Part shown: positions 36,291 through 46,855 of the stretch, in pieces | Numbering within the stretch: the first letter of the stretch is position 1 | Layout: each line of letters opens with the position of its first letter | Origin: Thraustochytrium sp. TN22 | Lineage: Eukaryota; Sar; Bigyra; Thraustochytrida; Thraustochytriidae | Direction: 5' to 3' | Length of the DNA: 64,000 nucleotides | Assembly (NCBI GenBank): GCA_013306675.1 | Contig: JABLUY010000121.1 | Location: forward strand, 44,622-108,621 | Made by a program: the position numbers and the translations under genes | Notes under the pieces: generated by a model | Told to the model about the DNA's origin: nothing | Seen by the model: the letters and a program-made list of their open reading frames with translations, nothing else | Databases searched by the model: none

Positions 36291-37068
36291 CGAGGCGAAG
36301 CTCGGGGCGAGGCAGGCAAGCTCGGTTGCCTCGACAGTGCCTCGGTCGGGGCCGCCGAGGCTGAGAGACTCTGGCAGTGCCTGACAGAGACTGCTGCCAC
36401 TGACAGTGAGTGTGACGACGGAGACGCGGGCTTTCAGCAGAACAGCGAGCCCTGCAAGCGGGCAGCGAGTGGCCGCACGGGCAGCGATGGAGGTGTGTGC
36501 GAAAGGAGTCTTGCTACTCTCGATGTTGGCGAGACGTTGGCGAACTGCACGTCGTGTTGCACACGCGGCACGACGAAGCTCGCGGCGCCCAAGGAGCTCG
36601 ACTTCGGTCACTGTAACTTGGCGGATCCTGCGGGTCTAGCTCAAGGGACTAGCTTTTCCTTTGGACGGCGTACTCGCGCTCGCCTTGCACATGAGCCAGA
36701 GCCCGCTGGTGCGCATACGCAAAGCTGAGTAGTGCCGAGAGGCCAGGTGCACACGCGCGTCGTCGAAACAGTGCAAGCAGACTCGCGTTCGAGGGAGCAA
36801 AAAACGCAACGTGACTTGATGAGCGAGCAAACCTGTTGTAGCTTGTCGAGGGTGCCGGGTACCGTACCGTGCGAGCCAGCCACGTCGAACAACTTGGTCT
36901 TCCAAAGGTAGGCCGCAACGACGGCAGGAGAAATTATTCTGTTGACAGAAAGCCCAGGCGCTGGCTGTGCATCCCGCGCTTGCAAAGAAGGAAGCAATCC
37001 GGGCGCTCGCCTTTGCTCGCGAGTGGGCAACGCTCGCCACACCTAACACCTGAAGGCGAGCTTGGGGT

Positions 37069-38290
<1,222 letters not shown>

Positions 38291-38734
38291 CGCGTCGCCG
38301 AATCGGCCCGAATGCGGGTTCGCGCCGCCTACAACCGAAGCTTGATGAGAAGTCCTATGTACTTCGCGCCGCAACTGTTGAACAACGCATCGATCTTGTC
38401 GCAGCCAGCCAGCCTGAGCCAGCGCTAGCTAGCTAGCTAGCTAGCTACGACGCGGGTCGCTCACGGCGCCAAGCCCTCGCGCCCTCACCTTGCTTGCCTC
38501 GCGCGCTCGCTCTTGCGAAGGGGACTTGAGCGTCGTCCCGGCCTCGTCCCGACTTCGTCCCGGCCGCGCCGGCAGCACGGGCACGACAGCGGACGACAAT
38601 GGATTGCAGGGCCCGGGTTGCGCCGCCAAGGTCTTCCACGCAGACGCTGCCGTCGTTGCCGCCTCCCCGCTCACATTGGCGCATCAACGCGGCGCCACCT
38701 CGCAAGCGCCCGCAAGCGCTCGCAAGTGCTGCAA

Positions 38735-38838
38735 CGAAATGCAATGCAACGCAATGCAATGCGATGCGATGCAACGCAACGCAGTGCAATGCAATGCGAT
38801 GCAATGCGATGCGATGCGATGCAGTCCGATGCGATGCG
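38735..38838. repeat. (AATGC/GATGC)n pentanucleotide array
   Basis: About twenty pentamers of the series CAATG, CGATG, CAACG and CAGTG, i.e. one unit with transitions at two positions. Confidence 0.9.
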
Positions 38839-39654
38839 CCAAGGGCGATGCGATGCATGCAAGCTGGGTCGGGTCAGCTCGGGTTCTGCGACCTGGCGAC
38901 CCGACTCACTGACTCATGAGCAACCAAGAGGCGCCCTCGATCCTGCGCAGCCTCGGCGCCGAACCGAGGCCAAGCCGAGGCCGCAGCACGCGACCGCGAC
39001 TCGGAGGGCTCATCAGAGGAGCCAGGCCTCGCTCGGCCAGGTCTTGGCCAGAGGCCGCTCGCAGCGCCACCGGCCTTGCTGCGAGGCCAAATCGCTATCG
39101 GCCGCCCGCGCTCGCCCGTCTGGCTAGCGCTGCGCGCCGCATCGACTAGTTCTCGCCGCCGGGTCCTTCACCACCGGCTCCGCGGCCTCGTGGTACCGGG
39201 TCGCGCTGTGGCTGCAGATCCTCCACTCCAGCCAACTTGAAGGCAGCCCAAGGCAAGCCAAGGCAAGCCAAGGGCAAGCTCGCGGAGAAGGTCCAACAAG
39301 TTCGCTTCAGCATCATCCTCCCTCCAAGGTTGACAGCCGTCGCCGCGCGACTTTGACTGCGTCGTCTCGGCCTCGCCGCTGCTGCGCGTCGCCCAGCCTC
39401 GGAAACCCGGCGAAAAACCCACGCGCCAGACCCCAAGCTCCAGGCGAGAGAGCACCGCCTCGAGGCCGGCCAGCGCGCAAGGTCTCGGCCGCAGCGCGGC
39501 CGCAGCGCGACCTGCACGGCGAGGCCGCGGCCCTGCAGCGCGGCGCCGGCGCGGCCAAGTCCGGCGCCAAAGCGCGCCGGAGCCGCGAGATTCCTGTCGA
39601 AGCCGGCAGGCAGACCCTCAAACGCGGCTCCGCTCTCCCGCGCGCTCCTCTCGC

Positions 39655-39694
<40 letters not shown>

Positions 39695-39860
39695 GCGCGC
39701 CTGCTCGCGCTCCCCCGCCCGCTCCGGCCAGGCGGCGGCGGCGGCGGCGGCGGCGGCGGCAGCCGGCGGCGGCGGAGCAGCGGCGACGAACAAGCTTAGC
39801 AGGCAAGGCACGTGACCGACGCGCGCTTGCTTGGAGCGAGACTAGCCCGACCGGGCGAGG

Positions 39861-39881
39861 TCGCGTCGCGTCGCGTCGCGT

Positions 39882-39910
<29 letters not shown>
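39861..39910. repeat. (GTCGC)n pentanucleotide repeat
   Basis: About ten perfect GTCGC units ending some 50 bp before the kinase start codon, so probably within its 5' UTR or core promoter. Confidence 0.95.
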
Positions 39911-39912
<2 letters not shown>

Positions 39913-39962
39913 GCGGAGGCAGCGGCGGCGGCGGCAGCAGCGGCAGCTCGGCCGCGGCCGCG

Positions 39963-41324
39963 ATGGGCAACCAGAACAGCGGGCGCAGCCGCGTGGCGCG
40001 CCGAGGGAGGCGCGACGGCGGCGGTGGCGGCGGCGCCGTGGCGGCGCCGGTCTCGCCGCCCAACCCGGGCTACACGGCGGGCGGCGGCGACTATGTGCCG
40101 TCGCAGCAGCAGCAGCAGCAGCAGCAGCAGGCGCAGTACGCGCAGCAGCAGCAGCACCACCAACAGCAGCAGCAGTACATGCATGCGCAGCAGTTGCAGC
40201 AGCAGCAGCAGCAGCAACAGCAGCAACATCAACAACAACAGCAGCAGCAGCACATGCCGACGCAGCATCCGGGGGTGGCGGCGCCTGCGGGCGGGCCCGA
40301 CGCGCAGGGCGCGCCGCGGCAGCTGCAACTGGCGCGTACGCTGTCGCTGAGGCCGGACGGGGACACCATGTCGCTACTGTACCAGTACTATGACGTCTCG
40401 TTCACCAAGGAGAGTGAGCTGGGTCGCGGGCACTACGCGGTGGTGTTCCGCGGGCGCAACCGCGCAACGGGCCAGCCGGTGGCTGTGAAGCGCATCAAGC
40501 GGTCCCTGGCGCGACCAGCGACGCTCAAGACGGAGATCCGCGCGCTGCGCAAGGTGCGCGGGCACCCGAACATTGTGAACCTGTACGACTGCTTTTACAA
40601 CAACGAGTTCGTGTGCCTGGTCATGGAGCTGCTGGGCGGCGGTGAGCTCTTCGACCGGATCGTGGCGAACGGCGCCTACAGTGAGCGCGACGCCTCGTGC
40701 CACGTGCGCAAGATCGCGCACGCGCTGGCCTTCATGCACGCCAACGGCATCGTGCACCGTGACCTCAAGCCGGAGAACCTGGTGCTGGTGGACAAGCGCC
40801 CGAACGCCGACATCAAAATCTCCGACTTTGGCCTGTCCAAGATCCTCGACGACCAGAATGTCAACGTGCTGCGCACCGTCTGCGGCACGCGCGCCTACAG
40901 CGCCCCCGAGGTGGGTTTCGGCGGCCCGGCGCGCGGCGGCAGCTACACCAACAAGGTGGACTCCTGGTCGCTCGGCGTCATCCTCTATGTCATCCTCGTT
41001 GCCTATCACCCGTTCGACCCGTACGGCGACTCCACTGACGCTGAGATCTGGTCCCGCATCACGCGCGGCGACTGGAGCTTCGACGACGACGCCTGGAACG
41101 CCATCTCCCCCGGCGCCAAGGACCTCATCCGCAACCTCATCTGCCTCGACCCGCACAAGCGCTTCAGCATGGAGCAGGTCCTTGCGCATCCCTGGATCGT
41201 GCAGTACGACCAGGTCCCCAACACGCCGCTGCAGTCGCTCAATCAGCCCGGCCGCTCCCTGCGCAACGTCCTGTCCTCCGCGGCGCAGGTCCCCATCGAC
41301 GCCATGGACTTTGACAGCGTCTGA
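39963..41324 (+). CDS. CaMK-type Ser/Thr protein kinase, possible N-myristoylation
   Basis: A 453-residue kinase. The N-terminus MGNQNSGRSR has Gly2 and Ser6 followed by basic residues, a pattern for N-myristoylation and membrane attachment. Residues about 45-105 are rich in Gln, His and Ala, mostly CAG/CAA encoded. The kinase domain spans about 142-414: glycine loop LGRGHYAVVFRG, VAVKRIKR (catalytic Lys), MELLGGGELFDRIV, catalytic loop IVHRDLKPEN, KISDFGLSK, CGTRAYSAPEV and the closing RFSMEQVLAHPWI. The E-L-F-D-R-I and P-E-N features place it in the CaMK group, close to CaMK/DAPK/Chk2 kinase domains. No FHA, EF-hand or clear calmodulin-binding region is visible; the tail is about 40 residues. 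All catalytic residues are present, so it should be active. Confidence 0.88.
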   Translation: MGNQNSGRSRVARRGRRDGGGGGGAVAAPVSPPNPGYTAGGGDYVPSQQQQQQQQQAQYAQQQQHHQQQQQYMHAQQLQQQQQQQQQQHQQQQQQQHMPTQHPGVAAPAGGPDAQGAPRQLQLARTLSLRPDGDTMSLLYQYYDVSFTKESELGRGHYAVVFRGRNRATGQPVAVKRIKRSLARPATLKTEIRALRKVRGHPNIVNLYDCFYNNEFVCLVMELLGGGELFDRIVANGAYSERDASCHVRKIAHALAFMHANGIVHRDLKPENLVLVDKRPNADIKISDFGLSKILDDQNVNVLRTVCGTRAYSAPEVGFGGPARGGSYTNKVDSWSLGVILYVILVAYHPFDPYGDSTDAEIWSRITRGDWSFDDDAWNAISPGAKDLIRNLICLDPHKRFSMEQVLAHPWIVQYDQVPNTPLQSLNQPGRSLRNVLSSAAQVPIDAMDFDSV

Positions 41325-42339
41325 TTGCTCGCCACGCCGCCGAGAGGCCGCGTGGCGGGTGGGTGACCCCATGACCAGCAAGAACAGCCGAGAGACAGAC
41401 AGACAGACAGAGAGACAGACAGAGACTTTATGCGCTGAGACCCCCTGCTGGCTGCTCGAACGCTCTGCTCCGTCCAGGCCTGCGAGCGAGCATGCGCGCT
41501 CAGCCCTACCAGCTGCTAAGTATTTCCCACGACACCTTGTGCCTTTTTCCCCTCCTCCTTTTCTCTTGCGGTGCGGTCTTGGGGGTCGTTCATGCTCGCG
41601 CCACATCAAACGCCCCCTCCACCAGCAGGCAGCGAGCGCCCGGTCTCCGCGGCCAGGGTCGACCCGCGGTCTCCTCGCGGTCGCCCGGTCCTCTAGCTCC
41701 TCGCGAGCGACCTCGCCACGGACCTCTCCGCCCGAGCCTCCTCCTGCCTGGCTAATTAAGCTCTAGCTGGCCAGCCAGCTGTTCCTCTGCCACGCGACCA
41801 GCCTCCCGCTCTACTAGTACAGCTCGTACAGCGCGGCCTCCGAGTCGCCGGAGCTCGCCGGAGGCAGTTGCATCCTCAGGGACACGCGGTGCTCGTCGCT
41901 GCGCGCAGAGGCGCGCGCCGCCCCCCCGGCGCCAGGCCCGCGCCCGGCGGCGCAGCGCGGCCCGCGGCGCGGCGGGGGCGCGCGGCGAGTAGCGGCGCGC
42001 AGGTGACGGTTTTACGCGCGTGGGCCTGGCCGGGCCCCAACTCAGGTCAATTCGACTCGACCCAACTCGGCTCGGCTCCGGGCAGACGCCCAACCACGGC
42101 GCGGCGGTCGGGCCCGGGTCGCTCTGCTCGGCGAGCGCGCGGCAGCGCGCAGTCGGCGGGCTTCGCTCTCTCCTCCAGCGTCGCGGACCGGGCGGTCGCG
42201 GCGGAAGAGGCGGTGGTCCACGGCATCGGCATCGAGACGGAGCGCTACGAGCACGAGCACGACGACGACGACGACGACGACGACTGCGACGAGGACGCGG
42301 GCAGGTAGAGGGTCGAGGGGAGGGCGGAGCGTGCGCAGC
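41325..42339. other. intergenic spacer, kinase / kinesin-14
   Basis: A 1-kb space without a supported gene. It holds an (ACAG)n tract at 41394-41424 in the kinase 3' region and a (GAC)n tract at 42261-42285 in the expected kinesin 5' leader. Confidence 0.5.
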
Positions 42340-45153
42340 ATGTCGGAGTGCAGCGAGGAGGAGAACAAGGCCATGAGCCCCGTGCAGGTGCGCAAGCGCA
42401 AGAGCGACGACCAGCTGGGACCGCCCACGGCGCGCAAGGTGCTGAGCGAGGTGAATAACCGCGGCGCGAGTGGGCTCAAGGCGCCAGGGTGGGCCAAGTC
42501 CGCCTCGAAGCTGCCCAAGCCGAGCGGCGCGGAGACTGGCGCCACGGCGGCCGCCGATGCCGGCGCGGGCGCCGGCAGCGAGGCCGCCGATGCGCCCGTG
42601 GCCTCGTCGTTTACGGTGGAGCTGCCCTCGGAGAGCGTGGAGAGCCTGGTGAACAAGTGCTTCGGCGAGCCTGAGGAGCGCGAGCAGAGCCAAGCGGCGC
42701 TGCTGAAGCGCGTCAAGCCGGAGCAAAAGCTCTTTGGGTACGCGAAGAAGTTCCTGGAGACCGAGACGAAGCGGCTGGCGCAGGGCCTGCGCGACAGCTA
42801 TCAGGCGCGCGACCAGTTCGTGGACGCGTGCAAGTCGCACGAGCGCGGCCTCCTGAGCGCGCTGGAGGGCGCCAAGTTCCGCGTGGACCAGCTGGCGAGC
42901 AGCACGGACGAGAACAGGGCGAAGCTGGCGGAGGCGGAGCGTGAGTTGGCAGCCGCCCGCAAGGCGGAGGCGGCGCTGCGCGGCGAGGTGGAGACGGCGC
43001 GCGCTGAGGTCCGCGCCACGGCGGAGCGCGAGGGCGCCGCGCAGAAGGGCGCCAAGGAGGCCGAGGCCCGCTGCGCCGACCTGGAGACGCGCCTGCGGCA
43101 AGCGGAGCAGGCTTGCGAGCAGCGCGAGGCGGAGCGCGCCGCGCTGGAGGCGCGCAACAAGGAGTACGTCGCGCAGCTGGAGAGCCTGCGCGCCGACTTT
43201 GAGGCGAAGCTGGGCGACTTGCGTGCGGAGCGCGACCGCGTGGCCGCGGAGTTGCCGGGCCTGCGCGAGCGCGCCAGCGCGATGGAGCGCGAGCGCGATG
43301 CGGCCTCGGCCGAGACGCAGGCGACGGCCGGCAAGCTGCAGCAGGCCGAAGCGGAGGCGCAGCGGCTGCAGACGTCCATCGCCGTGCTGGAGTCGCAGAT
43401 GAGCAGCATGGAGGCGCAGGTGAAGCAGAAGGACGCGCACCTGGACAAGACGCTGGAGACCTTTCAGCAGAACCAGACGTTCTCGCAGGAGCGCATCGCC
43501 AGCCTGAGCGCCGAGAAGGCGGTGCTCGAGACGCGCATCACGGACCTGACGTCCGCCAAGGGGACGCTGGAGGTGGACAAGACGCGGCTGGAGGCCACCT
43601 GCAAGGAGGCGACGGACGCAAACGCCGTGCTGACGGCCGCCAACGAGGAGCTGCGTGGCGAGCTCAATGCGCTCAAGGAGCGCGCCGCATCGGCCATCGA
43701 CGACCTGGAAAAGGCCAAGCGCGAGGCGGCTGCCGCCACGGTGCGCGCCGACAAGCTCGAGCAGGAGGTGGCGCAGCGCGCCGCGGCGCACGCCGAGCTG
43801 GAGACCGCCAAGGCGGCGCTCGAGACGCGCGTCAAGGAGGCCACGGACGCCAACGACGCGCTCGAGTCCGAGATGGAGGCGCTCAAGAAGACCTACAGCG
43901 ACCAGGGTATCTCCTCGGACGAGCGCCTCGAACGCCTTTGCGAGGTGTCCAAGGAGGCAGCCCTGCTCAAGCGTCAGGTGCACGACCTGGCCAGCCTGCA
44001 GGAGCGCCTGCGCGAGACCGAGGCGGCGCTCAAGGACACGCAGAACAAGCTCTTCGAGTCAGACCGCGCGCGCCGCCGCCTGCACAATGAGGTGCAGGCG
44101 CTCAAGGGCAAGATCCGTGTCGTGGCACGCGTGCGCCCTGCAGCGGACGGCGCCGACTCCGAGTTGCTCTGCGACGTCAACGGTACCTCGCTCGCCGTGC
44201 ACACCGAGCGCGCGCAGACCTCGGGCAACAAGGTCAGCAAGCACGACTTCGAGTTCGACCGCGTCTTCGCGCCGCACTGCAAGCAGGCCGACGTCTTCGA
44301 CGAGGTCAGCGACTTCGTGCAGAGCGCGCTCGACGGTTTCAACGTCTGCCTCTTCAGCTACGGCCAGACCGGCAGCGGCAAGACCTTTACCATGACCGGC
44401 AACCACGCCTCGCCGTCCGACCGCGGCATCATCCCGCGTGCCATCGACCAGATCATGTCCTACCAGGTGGAGCTGCGCTCCAAGGGCTGGGAGTACACGC
44501 TAGAGGCCACCTACGTGGAGATTTACAACGAGGCCATTCGCGACCTCCTGCATCGCGGCGCGCCTCCGGCCAAAGGGGACCCGAAGCCTGACATTCGCGA
44601 CTCCAAGAAGGAGATCGTGCTCACCAACGTCAACCGCGAGCCCATCGCCTCCAAAGACCAGATCCACCAGGTGCTCGATCTCGCGCAGCGCAACCGCGCC
44701 GTGGCCGCCACGGACTCCAACGAGCACTCCTCGCGCAGCCACTCCGTGTTCACGCTTTACATCACCGGCGTCAACAAGGAGTTTGGTGCCCAGGTCACCG
44801 GCAGCCTCAGCATGTGCGACCTGGCTGGCAGCGAGCGCATCGCCAAGTCGAACGCCACGGGCGACCGCCTCAAGGAAGCCCAGGCGATCAACAAGTCGCT
44901 CAGCTCGCTCGCCAACGTCTTCGCCTCGCTGCAGAAGAAGGCCGCCCACATCCCATATCGCAACTCCAAGCTCACGCACATGCTCCAGCCCTGCTTCGCC
45001 GGCGAGGGCAAGACCATGATGATTGTCAACCTCGCCCCCGAGCACGAGCACGCCAACGAGACGCTCTGCTCGCTCCGCTTTGCCGGCGGCGTACAAAAGA
45101 CCGAGCTCGGCCGCGCCAAGAAGCAGATTGCCTCTCTGCCCGCCTCCTCATGA
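42340..45153 (+). CDS. kinesin-14 (C-terminal motor, KIFC1/Ncd-like)
   Basis: A 937-residue minus-end-type kinesin. A short basic, disordered tail (1-110) may hold the second microtubule-binding site. A long coiled coil (about 130-580) follows and leads into the kinesin-14 neck, LHNEVQALKGKIRVVARVRP (about residue 588). The motor runs to near the C-terminus: P-loop GQTGSGKTFTMTG (about 674), switch I NEHSSRSHSVF, switch II DLAGSER, then INKSLSSLANV and PYRNSKLTHMLQ. Motor at the C-terminal end with this neck defines kinesin-14, which acts in spindle assembly. All nucleotide-contact motifs are intact. The frame is open three codons further upstream but only with GTG, so I use the ATG at 42340. 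It converges on SepSecS. Confidence 0.93.
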   Translation: MSECSEEENKAMSPVQVRKRKSDDQLGPPTARKVLSEVNNRGASGLKAPGWAKSASKLPKPSGAETGATAAADAGAGAGSEAADAPVASSFTVELPSESVESLVNKCFGEPEEREQSQAALLKRVKPEQKLFGYAKKFLETETKRLAQGLRDSYQARDQFVDACKSHERGLLSALEGAKFRVDQLASSTDENRAKLAEAERELAAARKAEAALRGEVETARAEVRATAEREGAAQKGAKEAEARCADLETRLRQAEQACEQREAERAALEARNKEYVAQLESLRADFEAKLGDLRAERDRVAAELPGLRERASAMERERDAASAETQATAGKLQQAEAEAQRLQTSIAVLESQMSSMEAQVKQKDAHLDKTLETFQQNQTFSQERIASLSAEKAVLETRITDLTSAKGTLEVDKTRLEATCKEATDANAVLTAANEELRGELNALKERAASAIDDLEKAKREAAAATVRADKLEQEVAQRAAAHAELETAKAALETRVKEATDANDALESEMEALKKTYSDQGISSDERLERLCEVSKEAALLKRQVHDLASLQERLRETEAALKDTQNKLFESDRARRRLHNEVQALKGKIRVVARVRPAADGADSELLCDVNGTSLAVHTERAQTSGNKVSKHDFEFDRVFAPHCKQADVFDEVSDFVQSALDGFNVCLFSYGQTGSGKTFTMTGNHASPSDRGIIPRAIDQIMSYQVELRSKGWEYTLEATYVEIYNEAIRDLLHRGAPPAKGDPKPDIRDSKKEIVLTNVNREPIASKDQIHQVLDLAQRNRAVAATDSNEHSSRSHSVFTLYITGVNKEFGAQVTGSLSMCDLAGSERIAKSNATGDRLKEAQAINKSLSSLANVFASLQKKAAHIPYRNSKLTHMLQPCFAGEGKTMMIVNLAPEHEHANETLCSLRFAGGVQKTELGRAKKQIASLPASS

Positions 45154-45370
45154 GGGGGGGGGGGGGGCTGCCGACTTTGCCTGAAAAGCTGCTGCTGCTG
45201 ATGATGATGATGACTTCCTTCTCTTTGTGCTTTCATTTCGCTTTCCTCGTTGGTCGCCCGCCACATGACCAAGGACACGCTGGCGCGCTTGGTTGTTCTG
45301 GTGCTGGTGCTGGTGCAGAAGCCGCCAGGTGCTCGTGCGAATGAATGGCAGGCAAACCTTTTCATTTTTC

Positions 45371-46855
45371 TTACATCTCTTCTGGCTTTGGGAGTGGCTT
45401 GGGATCCTGCTCGAGATCCTGGCGACTTGATGCTCGCTTGGCAGCATCGGCAAAGGTTTGGTCCAAGCGACGACGCAAGACTTCAATGTCGCGCGCCTCG
45501 AGGCCCATGGCGCACGCAATGGTCACGTAAGGGTGAGGGTACTGGTCAAAACTGGCGCCGTAGTGCGCAAAGGGAATATCAGCGACGGCCTTGGACATGC
45601 CGGGCGCCACGACTCGCGCGCCAGAGACGCCGCGCTTGAAGAGCATGGAACCAAACTCCGAGATGCCGCGCGGGCCAGTGGCGCCCGCGGCGACGCGGTC
45701 GAGCGTGATGGCAAAGGATATGGTGTTGCGCGACTGCGTGAGGAGCACGCGCTCGCCGTGCTTGGCTGCGACCTCCTCGAGCATATTGCGCAGCACCGGA
45801 ACGAGCGCGATGCGCGCAGCGCGCAGCGCTTTGACGCCCTCGGACCCGAGCGAGAGCAGCGTCAAGAAGACGTCGAGAACCGGGGACATACTGGCGCGGC
45901 CCGCGTAGGACTTGCTGAGGTCTTTCTCGATCCACTTGGCGTCCGGCCCAGTGATGATGCAGCCGCCGACCGGGACCATGAGGTTCTTGTCGGTGGATTG
46001 CACGATGGCGTCGACACGGCCCACGCGACACGCCTCATTGACGTAGTGGCAAATCTTGGAGCACTGCAGGCCATAGGCGTTGTTGATGACGTGACCCACG
46101 CCCTGCGCCGCGGCAAGACGCGCGAGGCCCTCGACGTCATCCGGCACGCGCGGCGCAAAGCAGCTCGTGGTGGACAGCACGCAGACGACGCGGTCGGCGC
46201 CAACGCTGGAAATAGCCTGCTCAACGGCGTCCAGGTCCGTGCGCACGACGTCCCCATCGAGACGGTTCTCCACGACGAGCGGCTTCAAGCCGGCCGACTG
46301 GATACATTTGAGGCAGGTGGCCTGGTCGATGCGCGGCCAAACCACGTACTCGGGCGCTGGCGCGCCCTCGGCGATGCGCTTCCCTCGAAGGCACTGCAGC
46401 ACGAGCGCCAGGCCCATGCCAGTTGCCACGGGGACCACTAGCACGCCGCGCAGGCGATTCATGCCCAGCACGCGCCGCACGAGGTCGCGCACCAGCTCGA
46501 CCGTGAGCTTGTAGATGAGCGAGGATCCGGCCGCCTTTGGTTGCACAGCACCCACATCACCCGAGCGTCCGATGCCGTGCGCCAGCCCAAAGTGGCGCCG
46601 CCTCACCAAGTCGCACGCCACGCGGCCTTCGCGCTCGCCAGCGCCCACGTTGCCAGCAAAGTTATTGCTGTCCAGGAGCGCGGTCTCCGCCAGGAACCAT
46701 TCGAGCGTCGTGGCATCCCAGCCCTCCTCGGGCAGCTTGCGGTGCTCCACGAGCTGCCGCACGACCTTTTGCCGCCTTCGCACGGCCTCGCTGCCCTGCG
46801 CCACGTACGCCGCGCCCACGAGCCGAGCTGCGAGCGCCGCTGTCTCGGCGTCCAT
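45371..46855 (-). CDS. SEPSECS: O-phosphoseryl-tRNA(Sec):selenocysteinyl-tRNA synthase (SepSecS)
   Basis: A 494-residue PLP enzyme that converts Sep-tRNA(Sec) plus selenophosphate into Sec-tRNA(Sec), the last step of selenocysteine synthesis in eukaryotes and archaea. The match to the human enzyme (501 residues) is continuous: KLPEEGWDATTLEWFL, DSNNFAGNVGAGEREGRV, the phosphate-loop GIGRSGDVGAVQPKAAGSSL, WPRIDQATCLKC, STTSCFAPRVPD, NNAYGLQCSK, and QSTDKNLMVPVGG, where the Lys (about residue 289) is the PLP Schiff-base lysine. It also has the late SGARVV block. The open frame continues 81 codons upstream with low-complexity Arg/Ala and no ATG where expected, so the start is the ATG at 46853-46855 (MDAETAALAARLVG). 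Its presence implies a functional selenocysteine pathway. Confidence 0.95.
   Translation of the reverse strand: MDAETAALAARLVGAAYVAQGSEAVRRRQKVVRQLVEHRKLPEEGWDATTLEWFLAETALLDSNNFAGNVGAGEREGRVACDLVRRRHFGLAHGIGRSGDVGAVQPKAAGSSLIYKLTVELVRDLVRRVLGMNRLRGVLVVPVATGMGLALVLQCLRGKRIAEGAPAPEYVVWPRIDQATCLKCIQSAGLKPLVVENRLDGDVVRTDLDAVEQAISSVGADRVVCVLSTTSCFAPRVPDDVEGLARLAAAQGVGHVINNAYGLQCSKICHYVNEACRVGRVDAIVQSTDKNLMVPVGGCIITGPDAKWIEKDLSKSYAGRASMSPVLDVFLTLLSLGSEGVKALRAARIALVPVLRNMLEEVAAKHGERVLLTQSRNTISFAITLDRVAAGATGPRGISEFGSMLFKRGVSGARVVAPGMSKAVADIPFAHYGASFDQYPHPYVTIACAMGLEARDIEVLRRRLDQTFADAAKRASSRQDLEQDPKPLPKPEEM

Noticed and set aside
41752-43983. 743-codon open frame antisense to the kinesin coiled coil
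   Set aside because: It is Leu/Arg/Gln-rich mirror sequence of an obvious kinesin-14 gene; long antisense frames are expected at this GC content.
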